Shown here: positions 26,673 through 35,681 of the stretch, one piece after another
Layout: every line of letters begins with the position of its first letter
Position numbering within the stretch: the stretch's first letter is position 1
From: Paludibacteraceae bacterium
Lineage (GTDB): Bacteria; Bacteroidota; Bacteroidia; Bacteroidales; Paludibacteraceae
DNA length: 63,765 bases
Direction: 5' to 3'
NCBI GenBank assembly: GCA_024400125.1
Contig: JAKSNG010000006.1
Coordinates: 1 to 63,765, forward strand
Notes under the pieces: generated by a model
The model's database searches: none
What the model saw: the letters and a program-made list of their open reading frames with translations, nothing else
Told to the model about the DNA's origin: nothing
Translations under genes and position numbers: made by a program

Positions 26673-28010
26673 ATGAAAAAGTTTGTATTAGTAATGACAT
26701 TGGTTGTTTCCGTATTAGTGAACGCACAGGATTCAACGATGATTCAATTGGAGCAATTGTTGCAGCCCCAATATAGCAGCACGTTGACGCTTAGCTTAGC
26801 AGAAGCGCAGAAGTTTGCTATTGAACAAAACCGTGATTTGCAGAATGCTTCTTTGGAAGTGAAAAAAGCGCACGCCAAACGTTGGCAAACGATAGCGGCT
26901 TTGTTACCACAAGGCGATGGAACTTTTGGAAGAAACTTAATGTATGACGATGACTGGAATGAGAAGACGATTCAGCTCAATCCGTTGCAGCCACCTATGT
27001 CGATGTCTCCATGGACACTTGGTCTAACCGTGTCTGAAGGCGTAAACGCGCAGGCTATCGTGGGAGCTATTCTTAACACATTAGCCATCGAAATGCAGGA
27101 TTTGTCCTATCAGAAAACGGAGTCTCAACTGCGTGGGAACGTGCTCGTTAACTATACCTCTGTATTGGTTTTGGCGGATGTCGCCACTTTGTTGGATTCA
27201 AGTTTGGTGAATGTTTCCTATTTGGCTGAACAAACGAAGCAAATGGTGAAAGTTGGTGCAGCTGAACAAACGCAGTATGACCAAATCTATGTCAAAGTGA
27301 ATGCTTTGCGTAATTCTGCTAATGCGGCTAAACGCAATTACCGTTTGGCATTGGACGCACTGAAAGTATTGCTTAATGTGGATGCTTCCACAGATTTGCA
27401 ATTGACCGAAACAACCGACCAAGTTTTGGATGTGGAGCATATATTGGGTATCCTATTTGAGGATTATGACATACAACGCAACCTTGATTATCAGCTATTG
27501 GAAAAGAATGTGGAACTTGCGGAAAAGAATGTGATTATGGCAGGTATGGCTTATCTTCCAACTGTGGCTGCGTTCTACAAATATACTGGACAATATGGAA
27601 AAGACGTGTTTACTATGATGTCTTCCCCTCATACGGTGGGCGTGAGTCTGTCTATGCCTATTTGGTCAAGCGGCAAACGCGCATCTGCTATAACTGAGAA
27701 TAAGATTGCGTTGCAGGAAGCAGAGAACACTTTCTCGCAAACAAAGGACAATCTCGATATCCAATATCAGAACTTGCGATACACGTTGGTTAACAATTAC
27801 GAAACCTATGTCAACCAAAAGGAAAACAACGAAGTGACTATGCGCGTGATGAAGAACATCAGTGATAAGTATAAATGGGGTGCTGCTTCGGCTTTGGATT
27901 TGACCACGGCAAGCAATGACCTTATTACAGCGCAGTCGAGTTACGTGCAGGCTGTAATGAACCTTGTCCAGTCGGCAGTTGATCTGGAAATATTCTTGAA
28001 TAATAAATAA
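26673..28010 (+). CDS. TolC-family outer-membrane efflux protein
   Basis: A 445-residue outer-membrane channel of the OEP/TolC family. The start at 26673 gives a proper signal peptide (KKFVLVMTLVVSVLVNAQ). An upstream in-frame ATG at 26634 would add a highly charged stretch overlapping the regulator and is less likely. Long coiled-coil helices rich in alanine, glutamine and asparagine are visible (SLAEAQKFAIEQNRDLQNAS; ALQEAENTFSQTKDNLDIQY) in two structural halves. It forms the exit duct for the RND pump encoded downstream. Confidence 0.92.
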   Translation: MKKFVLVMTLVVSVLVNAQDSTMIQLEQLLQPQYSSTLTLSLAEAQKFAIEQNRDLQNASLEVKKAHAKRWQTIAALLPQGDGTFGRNLMYDDDWNEKTIQLNPLQPPMSMSPWTLGLTVSEGVNAQAIVGAILNTLAIEMQDLSYQKTESQLRGNVLVNYTSVLVLADVATLLDSSLVNVSYLAEQTKQMVKVGAAEQTQYDQIYVKVNALRNSANAAKRNYRLALDALKVLLNVDASTDLQLTETTDQVLDVEHILGILFEDYDIQRNLDYQLLEKNVELAEKNVIMAGMAYLPTVAAFYKYTGQYGKDVFTMMSSPHTVGVSLSMPIWSSGKRASAITENKIALQEAENTFSQTKDNLDIQYQNLRYTLVNNYETYVNQKENNEVTMRVMKNISDKYKWGAASALDLTTASNDLITAQSSYVQAVMNLVQSAVDLEIFLNNK

Positions 28011-28039
28011 TGTCTAACAACTAAATAATCACTACAAAT

Positions 28040-29050
28040 ATGAAAAAATTATTTTATGTCATGGCAGCTGCGATGGTACTCGTAGGCTGCGGTCAACAAA
28101 CCGCTCAACAAACAGAGCAGAAAGAAAAGGTCGAAAGCGTCAAAACAATGGTGCTTCAACCTCGTACTATTGAGCGTGTTATCAATGTCTCAACAAACTT
28201 GCAGGGGTATCAAACGGTAAATATCGCTTCTACTGTGCAGGGAAAAATTGAGCATATCTATGTAGAAGTGGGTGACAAGAAGAAAGAGGGAGATGACTTG
28301 GTGCTCTTGGATCAAACTCAATATAACACCAACTCTATTGTTTTAGCCAATCTTGAGGTAGAGATGGCGCGTATGACTGCTTTGCTCGAATCGGGAGCTG
28401 TCAGCCAACAGTCCTATGATCAACTCAAAGCGTCTTATGATCAAACTAAGGAATCTGTGGAATATCTTAAAACCAATACGTTTGTCAAAGCTCCTTTCAG
28501 TGGCGTAATATCGGCTAAGAACTATGAGGACGGCGAAATGAACATCGGTCAACCGATGCTTGTCATGACGCAAGTTGATAAACTCAAAGCCCTTGTCGCT
28601 GTACCAGAAATGTACATCCCTAAGGTGCGCGAAGGACTGAAACTGACTATCAAGAGTGAAATCTATCCTGACCGTGAGTTCCCTGCTACCATCGAAGTCG
28701 TTTATCCTACAGTGGATGCTGCTACGCATACTTTCTTGTGTAAAGTGGTTATCCCAAACAAAGAGAATCTTTTGCGCCCAGGTATGTATGTGACGACGAC
28801 ATTGGGTTTAGGTAAAGCACAATCAATTGTGGTGCCTTATCAATCGGTAGAAAAACTCATCGGTGCCAATGACCGCTACGTTTTCCTTAATAATAATGGG
28901 CGCGCGCAACGCGTGAGCGTTCAGTTAGGAGACCGTTTTGGAGAAGATGTGGAGATTTTTGCTCCAGAAATCAAGGCGGGTGCCGAGTACGTCTATCTTG
29001 GACAACACCGCCTCGTGGATGGCGTCAAACTGGATGTTAAAAATGATTAA
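28040..29050 (+). CDS. RND efflux periplasmic adaptor lipoprotein
   Basis: The 336-residue membrane-fusion protein joins the RND pump to the outer-membrane channel. The lipobox LVGCG near residue 17 predicts lipid anchoring. The lipoyl half-motifs (TVQGKIEHIYVEVGDKKKEGDDLVLLD and TFVKAPFSGVISAKNYEDGE) flank a rather short helical hairpin (about 95-145). The beta-barrel and membrane-proximal domains follow. It lies between tolC-like and RND genes, with gaps of 29 and 27 bp. Confidence 0.93.
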   Translation: MKKLFYVMAAAMVLVGCGQQTAQQTEQKEKVESVKTMVLQPRTIERVINVSTNLQGYQTVNIASTVQGKIEHIYVEVGDKKKEGDDLVLLDQTQYNTNSIVLANLEVEMARMTALLESGAVSQQSYDQLKASYDQTKESVEYLKTNTFVKAPFSGVISAKNYEDGEMNIGQPMLVMTQVDKLKALVAVPEMYIPKVREGLKLTIKSEIYPDREFPATIEVVYPTVDAATHTFLCKVVIPNKENLLRPGMYVTTTLGLGKAQSIVVPYQSVEKLIGANDRYVFLNNNGRAQRVSVQLGDRFGEDVEIFAPEIKAGAEYVYLGQHRLVDGVKLDVKND

Positions 29051-29077
29051 ATTATACTTCATAAACAGTAAATAACT

Positions 29078-32000
29078 ATGAGTATCTATAAAACAGCCAT
29101 ACAAAAACCTGTCACTACGCTACTGATTTTCGTAGCTGTGATTGTGATAGGTGTCTTCTGCTATACGCAGTTGCCAATCGATCAATTCCCTGAGATGGAC
29201 CCACCGTATATCACGGTGATGACCACCTATCCAGGCGCTTCTGCTTCTGAAATGGAGACGAATGTGAGTAAGGTGTTGGAAAATGCCTTGAACTCTACCG
29301 ACCACTTGAAACACCTCTATTCAACTTCAAAAGATAACATGTCAATGGTCATGCTGGAATTGGAGTGGGGATGTAACATTGATGAAGCCGTCAATGATAT
29401 TCGGTCATACGTGGATATGACCAAGACCAATTTGCCAGATAACTGTGGCACACCAATCATCTTCAAACTCTCTACATCTACCATGCCTATCGCCATGTAT
29501 TCTATCACGGCGGACGAGACCTATGCGGGATTGGACAAAATCTTAGATGACGAGATTGTGCCCCAATTGAACCATATTGATGGTATCGGAAATATCTCCA
29601 CTTCTGGTGCGCCCGATCGTCATGTCTATGTAGATATAGACCAGCAAAAACTGGATGCCTATGGATTAACTTTGGAGCAGGTCGGACAGGTAGTGCAGGC
29701 TAACAACCTCAACCTTTCGTCTGGTACTGTCAAGATGGATAAAGAGCAGTATCAGATGCAGGTGCGTTCCGAATATGTGGAGTCGCGTGAAATAGAGAAC
29801 TTGATGGTCACTATGTTACCGACTGGTCAACAGGTCTTCATTCGCGACATCGCTACCGTTCGTGATACTATCAAAGACTTGACTTTGGACGAGAAAACCA
29901 ATGGTCGCGAAGCTGTCCGTTTGATTATTGCTAAGCAGACTGGTGCCAATGCCGTGGAGATTTGTCGTGATGTGCGCAAGGAGTTAGATCGCATTCAGAA
30001 ACAACTCCCTGCCGATGTCAAAATTGAGAAAATTTATGACTCATCAGAGAATATCCAAAACTCCATCAATTCGTTGGAGGAGTCGGTGTTGTACGCATTG
30101 CTCTTTGTTGTATTAGTAGTGCTCTTCTTCCTCGGCAAATGGCGCGCTACGGTCATCATCAGTGTCACTATCCCGATTGCCTTGATTGTGGCATTCGCTT
30201 ACCTAAAATTAGTAGATTCGTCGCTGAACATTATTTCGCTCTGTTCTTTGACTATCGCTATCGGTATGGTGGTGGATGATGCCATTGTGGTTCTGGAAAA
30301 TATTACGCGACACGTCGAACGTGGTGAAAATCCGCGTGAGGCGGCTATCTATGCGACCAACGAGGTCTGGGTATCTGTCATCGCTACCACATTGGTGCTC
30401 GTCGTTGTGTTTGTGCCTCTGACGATGCTGAATGGTATGGCAGGTATTATGTTCCATGAATTGGGATGGATTGTTACTATTGTCTGCTGTACTTCGACTA
30501 TCGTGGCTATTACGTTGACACCAATGTTGTGTTCTAAGTTGCTCAAACCTCGCAAAGTGCACGTGGACGAGAATGGCGAGTTAGTGGATGACGATGCCAA
30601 TAATAAAACTTGGTATGACAAAACAGTCGTTCGTGTACTCGATATTATTGATGCTGCTTATGCGCGTTCGCTGACATGGTGTCTGCATCATAAAACAATT
30701 ACGTTGCTCATCCTCTTAGCCTTCTTCTTGGCTTCGTTGACACCTGTTCTTATGGGTAAGATTGGTACCGACTTCATGCAGCAGCAAGATAATGGTCGTG
30801 TCAATGTTACAGTCAAACTGCAGCGTGGTACGCGTATTGAACAGACTTTGAAGACTGCACGCAAACTGGAGGCTCGTTTTATTGAGTTAGTGCCGGAGAT
30901 TGAACTTATCAATACCTCTGCTGGTTCTAATGACGATGCCACTATCGCTGCCATGTTCTCATCAACAATGAACAACAAGATTTCTATGACGGTTCGTTGT
31001 AACAAGAAATGGGAGCGTGACCGCTCAATCTTTGAGATTGCCGAAGTGCTCCGTCAGGAGATGGCTAACTATCCAGAGATTATTGAGTATCAAGCTACTA
31101 TCTCGTCTGGTATGGGCGGAGGCGGTGGCAGCAATACCGTTGATGTTGAACTCTATGGATACGATTTTGCTACCACATCGCAGTTGGCTGAACAATGCCG
31201 TCAACTCTGTAAGGATCTGCCAGGCGCGCGTGACGTGAATATTTCCCGTGAAGACGACCGTCCCGAGATAAAGATTACAGTAGATAAAGAGAAAGCTGCT
31301 CGTTTGGGACTCAGCTCCGCGACTATCTCACAATACCTTCGTTATCGCATCAATGGTTACACTGCTGGTTATTTGAAGGAGGATGGCTCGGAGTATGATA
31401 TCTTAGTCCGTTTGCAGGAAGAAGACCGTAACTCCATCTCTGACATCCAAGATCTCACTATTCCTACTGCTCGCGGTGGACAAGTCAAATTGTCTGAAGT
31501 GGCATCCATTGGTGAATATTGGGCACCGCCTACCATTGAGCGTAAAGCGCGTCAACGTTATGTCAAAGTCTCTGTTACTCCGTACAACGTATCATTGGGT
31601 GAATTGGCACAGTCTATTGAAGCCAATGTCATACCTGAACTTAGTTTGCCGCAGGGTTACACCTATCGAATTGGCGGTACGTATGAAGACCAAGCGGAGA
31701 CTTTCTCTAAAATGGGCTTACTTGCGCTCCTCATTGTCCTGCTCGTTTATATCGTGATGGCTGCACAGTTTGAGTCGTTCTCTAAACCGTTCTATATCAT
31801 GTTCTCTATCCCGTTTGCACTCTCTGGTGTGTTAATCGCGCTTTGGATTACGCATCGTTCGTTGGATATGATTGGTGCTTTAGGACTTGTCCTCTTAGTG
31901 GGTATCGTGGTGAAAAACGGTATTGTGCTCGTGGACTACATCAACCTCATGCGCGAACGTGGACATGGATTATATGAAGCCATCTCTCTATCTGGACAAA

Positions 32001-32263
32001 GCCGTATCCGACCTGTCCTTATGACAGCGTTCACTACGGTTCTGGGTATGGTGCCGATGGCTGTGTCCAACGGTGAAGGCGCTGAGATGTGGCAGCCATT
32101 AGGTATTGTCGTTATTGGAGGCTTGACCGTTTCAACGTTCTTGACGCTGTATATCGTTCCTGTTCTCTATGGCGCATTGACAAAGGACGATACCGCTACC
32201 AAGAAAGCCAAACTTCAAAAACGATTCATCTTTATGAATATCAAACTTAAAAACAAGGAGTAA
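29078..32263 (+). CDS. RND-family inner-membrane efflux transporter
   Basis: A 1061-residue AcrB/MexB-like pump driven by the proton gradient. It has twelve membrane segments and two large periplasmic loops in the normal order. The proton-relay aspartate pair is present in IAIGMVVDDAIVVLENI (about 400). Conserved FPEMDPPYITVMTTYPGAS near the start and the second-half VLLVGIVVKNGIVLVDYINLMRERG are also visible. As the operon contains a drug-type (HAE1) pump, substrates are likely hydrophobic or amphiphilic compounds. Specificity cannot be read from sequence. Confidence 0.96.
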   Translation: MSIYKTAIQKPVTTLLIFVAVIVIGVFCYTQLPIDQFPEMDPPYITVMTTYPGASASEMETNVSKVLENALNSTDHLKHLYSTSKDNMSMVMLELEWGCNIDEAVNDIRSYVDMTKTNLPDNCGTPIIFKLSTSTMPIAMYSITADETYAGLDKILDDEIVPQLNHIDGIGNISTSGAPDRHVYVDIDQQKLDAYGLTLEQVGQVVQANNLNLSSGTVKMDKEQYQMQVRSEYVESREIENLMVTMLPTGQQVFIRDIATVRDTIKDLTLDEKTNGREAVRLIIAKQTGANAVEICRDVRKELDRIQKQLPADVKIEKIYDSSENIQNSINSLEESVLYALLFVVLVVLFFLGKWRATVIISVTIPIALIVAFAYLKLVDSSLNIISLCSLTIAIGMVVDDAIVVLENITRHVERGENPREAAIYATNEVWVSVIATTLVLVVVFVPLTMLNGMAGIMFHELGWIVTIVCCTSTIVAITLTPMLCSKLLKPRKVHVDENGELVDDDANNKTWYDKTVVRVLDIIDAAYARSLTWCLHHKTITLLILLAFFLASLTPVLMGKIGTDFMQQQDNGRVNVTVKLQRGTRIEQTLKTARKLEARFIELVPEIELINTSAGSNDDATIAAMFSSTMNNKISMTVRCNKKWERDRSIFEIAEVLRQEMANYPEIIEYQATISSGMGGGGGSNTVDVELYGYDFATTSQLAEQCRQLCKDLPGARDVNISREDDRPEIKITVDKEKAARLGLSSATISQYLRYRINGYTAGYLKEDGSEYDILVRLQEEDRNSISDIQDLTIPTARGGQVKLSEVASIGEYWAPPTIERKARQRYVKVSVTPYNVSLGELAQSIEANVIPELSLPQGYTYRIGGTYEDQAETFSKMGLLALLIVLLVYIVMAAQFESFSKPFYIMFSIPFALSGVLIALWITHRSLDMIGALGLVLLVGIVVKNGIVLVDYINLMRERGHGLYEAISLSGQSRIRPVLMTAFTTVLGMVPMAVSNGEGAEMWQPLGIVVIGGLTVSTFLTLYIVPVLYGALTKDDTATKKAKLQKRFIFMNIKLKNKE

Positions 32264-32265
32264 TT

Positions 32266-32559
32266 ATGAAATGTGTAATGATTGTGTTCAATCAAGCGAA
32301 CACGGAACGCGTAGAATATATGTTAGAACTATTATCCATTCGTGGATTTACGTTCTTTGAACAAGTGCAAGGGCAAGGCTCCGTAGATGGGGAGCCTCGC
32401 CGTGGCACGCACGCTTGGCCAGAAATGAACTCGGCAGTGATGACGGTTGTTCCTGATGACAAAGTGGAATCTTTATTGGAAGCCGTGCAAAAACTCGACC
32501 TCCGTAATAAAGAGGTCGGTGTCAAAGCATTTACCTGGAATATTGAACAAATGGTATAA
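32266..32559 (+). CDS. Small PII-like (DUF3240-type) protein
   Basis: A 97-residue protein beginning MKCVMIVFNQANTERVEYMLE and ending KAFTWNIEQMV, with the size and beta-alpha-beta pattern of PII-like signal proteins. It starts 2 bp after the RND gene stop and is certainly in the same operon. Small PII-like proteins often follow RND genes in Bacteroidota and heavy-metal pumps in other groups, probably as sensors or modulators of the transporter. No T-loop motif for uridylylation is seen. Its end is only 3 bp from the convergent aroB stop. Confidence 0.75.
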   Translation: MKCVMIVFNQANTERVEYMLELLSIRGFTFFEQVQGQGSVDGEPRRGTHAWPEMNSAVMTVVPDDKVESLLEAVQKLDLRNKEVGVKAFTWNIEQMV

Positions 32560-32562
32560 GTC

Positions 32563-33549
32563 CTATACCGAAAATAGATAATCGACAGCTTCGCGAATCT
32601 GTTGCTCAGGAATAGCCTGATTGTAAACCGGTTCGCCTGGTTGACGAAGTAGTGTAAAGAGAATGCCATCATGTGTGGCATTCTTTTTGTCTGCTCGCAT
32701 CTTGTCAATGAGAGTATCTATCTCTTTGCAGTTGCATATTGGTCTGCCGTATTCTTCCACCATAATATGTGTAACTTGAGTCAGTATCTCGCGCGGAAAA
32801 TCCAATCGTACTACACTCAAATACAGCGCAGCCACCAGTCCGTAAATCACAGCATAACCATGTGCCATTTGTCCTCCAGCCACTTCTTCCAACGCGTGTC
32901 CAACGGTATGACCAAGATTGAGAACTTTACGTAATCCCTGTTCGGTTGGATCGTCCGCCACAATCGCTTTTTTATATGCTGCGCAAGCACGGATAATAGG
33001 CAAAATCGCTTCCCTTTGTTCGGATGGATTGTGTAGGATTGGATGACTTTCGGATAGCAGGGTTGTCTTTATTACCTCTCCCCAACCCGACAGCCATTCT
33101 GTTTCGGGCAAAGTCTCCAAGAATCGTGGCTCAATCACTACATCTATAGGCTGATGAAATGCGCCAATACGATTCTTTAACCCTGCATAGTTAACTCCTG
33201 TTTTTCCTCCTATAGACGCATCTACCATCGCTAACAACGTAGTGGGCACATTGACGTAGTCAATTCCTCTCAAATAAGTCGCTGCGGCAAAGCCGCCCAT
33301 GTCCGTTAATGTCCCACCACCAATCAATACCAATAATGCGTGGCGTGTTGCATGGTGATTATTGAGAAAATCCCACATCTCTGTAACACGATCTAAACTC
33401 TTCGTTGCAGCACTTACAGATAACTGCAGAGTCGGGTAGGGAAGTGCCCCTAACACGTGCTCATAGTGCGCGTTTACATCGGCAATCACAAAAATCTGCT
33501 GGCTGTCGTATAAGGACAATATGCGTTCTAATTGACTATTGGTTTCCAT
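32563..33549 (-). CDS. 3-dehydroquinate synthase
   Basis: The 328-residue enzyme converts DAHP to 3-dehydroquinate, second step of the shikimate pathway. It shows the NAD-binding GGGTLTDMGGFAAATYLRG, then VNVPTTLLAMVDASIGGKTGVN, and the zinc ligands in WGEVIK, LNLGHTVGHALE and GQMAHGYAV. The start at 33549 is chosen because an earlier ATG (33594) falls upstream of the promoter. Its promoter is interleaved with that of the divergent thioredoxin gene. Slightly shorter than average (about 350) but all catalytic blocks are present. Confidence 0.94.
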   Translation of the reverse strand: METNSQLERILSLYDSQQIFVIADVNAHYEHVLGALPYPTLQLSVSAATKSLDRVTEMWDFLNNHHATRHALLVLIGGGTLTDMGGFAAATYLRGIDYVNVPTTLLAMVDASIGGKTGVNYAGLKNRIGAFHQPIDVVIEPRFLETLPETEWLSGWGEVIKTTLLSESHPILHNPSEQREAILPIIRACAAYKKAIVADDPTEQGLRKVLNLGHTVGHALEEVAGGQMAHGYAVIYGLVAALYLSVVRLDFPREILTQVTHIMVEEYGRPICNCKEIDTLIDKMRADKKNATHDGILFTLLRQPGEPVYNQAIPEQQIREAVDYLFSV

Positions 33550-33571
33550 AGTTGTGCGATAAAAATCGCTG

Positions 33572-33602
33572 CAAAAGTACAAAAAAATTTGCATATTCCA
33601 AA
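33572..33602 (-). promoter_or_regulatory. aroB promoter (interleaved, divergent)
   Basis: Minus-strand TACTTTTG (33572-33579) with TTTG (33599-33602), spacing 19 bp. Its upstream half overlaps the spacer of the opposite promoter. Confidence 0.72.
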
Positions 33603-33619
33603 AAAAAGTAGTACTTTTG
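33588..33619 (+). promoter_or_regulatory. Thioredoxin-antiporter promoter (interleaved, divergent)
   Basis: TTTG (33588-33591) and TACTTTTG (33612-33619), spacing 20 bp. RNA polymerase cannot occupy both this and the aroB promoter at once. Confidence 0.72.
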
Positions 33620-33639
33620 CGCGCTAAATGTGTATTATT

Positions 33640-34065
33640 ATGTGTAAAAAATTAGTATTATTGGCTTTGGCATGCCTCGCATGCTTAGGTATTGAGGCAC
33701 AAGTGTCTTACATCACAACACAACAATTCAAGGATTCTGTCTTTGATTATAAAACGAATAAGGAGTGGAACTATAAGGGCGACATACCTTGTGTCATTGA
33801 TTTTTATACCACGTGGTGTGGACCTTGCAAGCGGCTTGCGCCTATCATGGAGGAGCTCTCTGAGCAATATGCCGGCAAGGTGCGTTTCTTCAAAGCAGAC
33901 ACCGAGCAGGAGCTTGAACTGACGTATGTATTCCAGATTTCATCTATTCCACAAGTCCTCTATATCCCTATGCAAGGACAGCCAATCTTGCTTAAAGGTC
34001 TATATCCAAAGGAAGAGATTATCAAAATTATTGACGAACACCTATTAGGCGTTAATAAAAAATAA
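33640..34065 (+). CDS. Exported thioredoxin-fold protein
   Basis: A thioredoxin-like protein of about 141 residues with the redox site WCGPCKRLAPIMEELSE and the cis-proline region SSIPQVLYIPM. The N-terminus CKKLVLLALACLACLGIEAQ is a signal peptide with two cysteines, so it acts in the periplasm or as a lipoprotein-like anchored protein. An ATG 12 bp earlier (33628) is possible but leaves almost no leader after the promoter. It probably reduces or isomerises disulfides. Its stop codon shares one base with the antiporter start. Confidence 0.88.
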   Translation: MCKKLVLLALACLACLGIEAQVSYITTQQFKDSVFDYKTNKEWNYKGDIPCVIDFYTTWCGPCKRLAPIMEELSEQYAGKVRFFKADTEQELELTYVFQISSIPQVLYIPMQGQPILLKGLYPKEEIIKIIDEHLLGVNKK

Positions 34066-35678
34066 TGGTCATGGAAGTTGAATTTGTTCTCTTAATCCTC
34101 TCGCTGCTATTCTTTGCCAGCATCTTCACGGACAAGATTGGTTACAAATACGGCGTTCCTGCTTTGTTGCTTTTCTTAACGGTAGGTATGCTCTTTGGTG
34201 CGGACGGTATTGGCGCATGGTTCGGTTCGGACGATATTGGTTACATGATTGATATCAGTTCCGCGCAGGCTATTGGCACAATTGCGCTCTGTATCATTCT
34301 TTTCTCTGGTGGTATGGATACTAAGATTGCGGACATCCAGCCTGTCATTGCCCCAGGTATTACTTTGGCAACGGTAGGTGTATTTCTCACTTGTGTCATT
34401 ACAGGAGTCCTTATTTGGGCTGTCTTCGGATGGTTACATTCGGTGGCTGCTGTCAGTATTTGGACAGCCCTCTTAATGGCTGCAACCATGTCTTCCACAG
34501 ACTCGGCAAGCGTCTTTTCTATCCTTCGCACGAATGGCATAAAACTCAAGCATAACTTGCGCCCGCTGCTCGAATTGGAGTCTGGCGCCAATGACCCAAT
34601 GGCTTATATCCTAACTATTACACTCATTGGTATAGTGACATCTAAAGTGGGTGAAATCAGTGCCTTAACCATTCTGCAAGATGTGCTTATTCAACTCATT
34701 ATGGGTGCTGTCATGGGCTTTGTCTTTGCCAAAATCGTTGTCTGGCTTTTGGCTCGAGTGCAATTGAGTAACGAGAGTCTCTATCCCATTATGGTGCTCA
34801 CAGCATGTATAGCCATCTTCTCTATGACTTATTACCTCAAGGGAAACCCTTATCTGGCGGTATATATTGGTGGTCTAATCATTGGCAATAGCCGTTTTAC
34901 CAAGAAACGCCAAACCAAATCTTTCTTTGATGGTCTCACCTGGCTTAGCCAATTGGCGATGTTCCTCATGCTTGGTTTGATGGTGCGCCCTGCTGAATTA
35001 CTGACATGGGAAGTGGGACTGCCTTGTCTCATCATCAGTTTTGTGATGATTTTTATTTCGCGTCCCATCGCTGTTTTCCTTTGTATGACATCGTTTAAGC
35101 AGTTCAAGCAGCATGACAAACTGCTACTCAGTACTGTCGGACTCAAGGGCGCTGTGCCTATTATCTTTGCCATCCTTTGTATGGCGAACGGAATTGAACA
35201 TGCGTCGTTGTTATTTAATATCGTCTTTGCATGCACCCTTGTTAGTTTGGTTACGCAGGGAACAACTATTGGCGCCATCGCTAAAAAACTGGGACTCGCT
35301 TTGCCTAAAGACAAAGAGCATAAACTACGCTACTTTGATATTGATTTGCCAGAAGAAATAGAATCCTCTGCGCATGAGACCGAAGTGACAGAAGAACTCA
35401 TGAAGCGTGGCAAATGCCTCAAAGATTTGGCTATTCCTAAAGGAACTCTCGTCATCATGGTTCGCCGCGAAGACTCGTTCTTCGTTCCGCAAGGCACAAC
35501 GGAACTGCAACTCGGAGACCAACTGCTTGTCATTTCCGAGAATAACGCTGAAGTCGTCGTACAAGAAAAGAATAATGAGGATGAAGAAATCCTTTCCCAT
35601 TGGTGGCGTAGAATGACGGTGCACACAGGCGCTTTCTTCCGCGAAAAATGGGAACTACTTCGTAAAAATGGTAAATAA
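34065..35678 (+). CDS. K+/H+ antiporter (CPA1, NhaP2/CvrA type)
   Basis: A 537-residue transporter with about twelve membrane segments and the ion-binding motif LLELESGANDPMAYIL (near 170). A cytoplasmic TrkA-C/RCK-C regulatory domain follows the membrane part (about 440-500: GKCLKDLAIPKGTLVIMVRREDSFFVPQGTTELQLGDQLLVIS). The domain order is that of potassium/proton antiporters used in potassium and pH balance. The start overlaps the thioredoxin stop (TAATG), so the pair is co-expressed although the functional link is unclear. Confidence 0.9.
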   Translation: MVMEVEFVLLILSLLFFASIFTDKIGYKYGVPALLLFLTVGMLFGADGIGAWFGSDDIGYMIDISSAQAIGTIALCIILFSGGMDTKIADIQPVIAPGITLATVGVFLTCVITGVLIWAVFGWLHSVAAVSIWTALLMAATMSSTDSASVFSILRTNGIKLKHNLRPLLELESGANDPMAYILTITLIGIVTSKVGEISALTILQDVLIQLIMGAVMGFVFAKIVVWLLARVQLSNESLYPIMVLTACIAIFSMTYYLKGNPYLAVYIGGLIIGNSRFTKKRQTKSFFDGLTWLSQLAMFLMLGLMVRPAELLTWEVGLPCLIISFVMIFISRPIAVFLCMTSFKQFKQHDKLLLSTVGLKGAVPIIFAILCMANGIEHASLLFNIVFACTLVSLVTQGTTIGAIAKKLGLALPKDKEHKLRYFDIDLPEEIESSAHETEVTEELMKRGKCLKDLAIPKGTLVIMVRREDSFFVPQGTTELQLGDQLLVISENNAEVVVQEKNNEDEEILSHWWRRMTVHTGAFFREKWELLRKNGK

Positions 35679-35681
35679 TAT

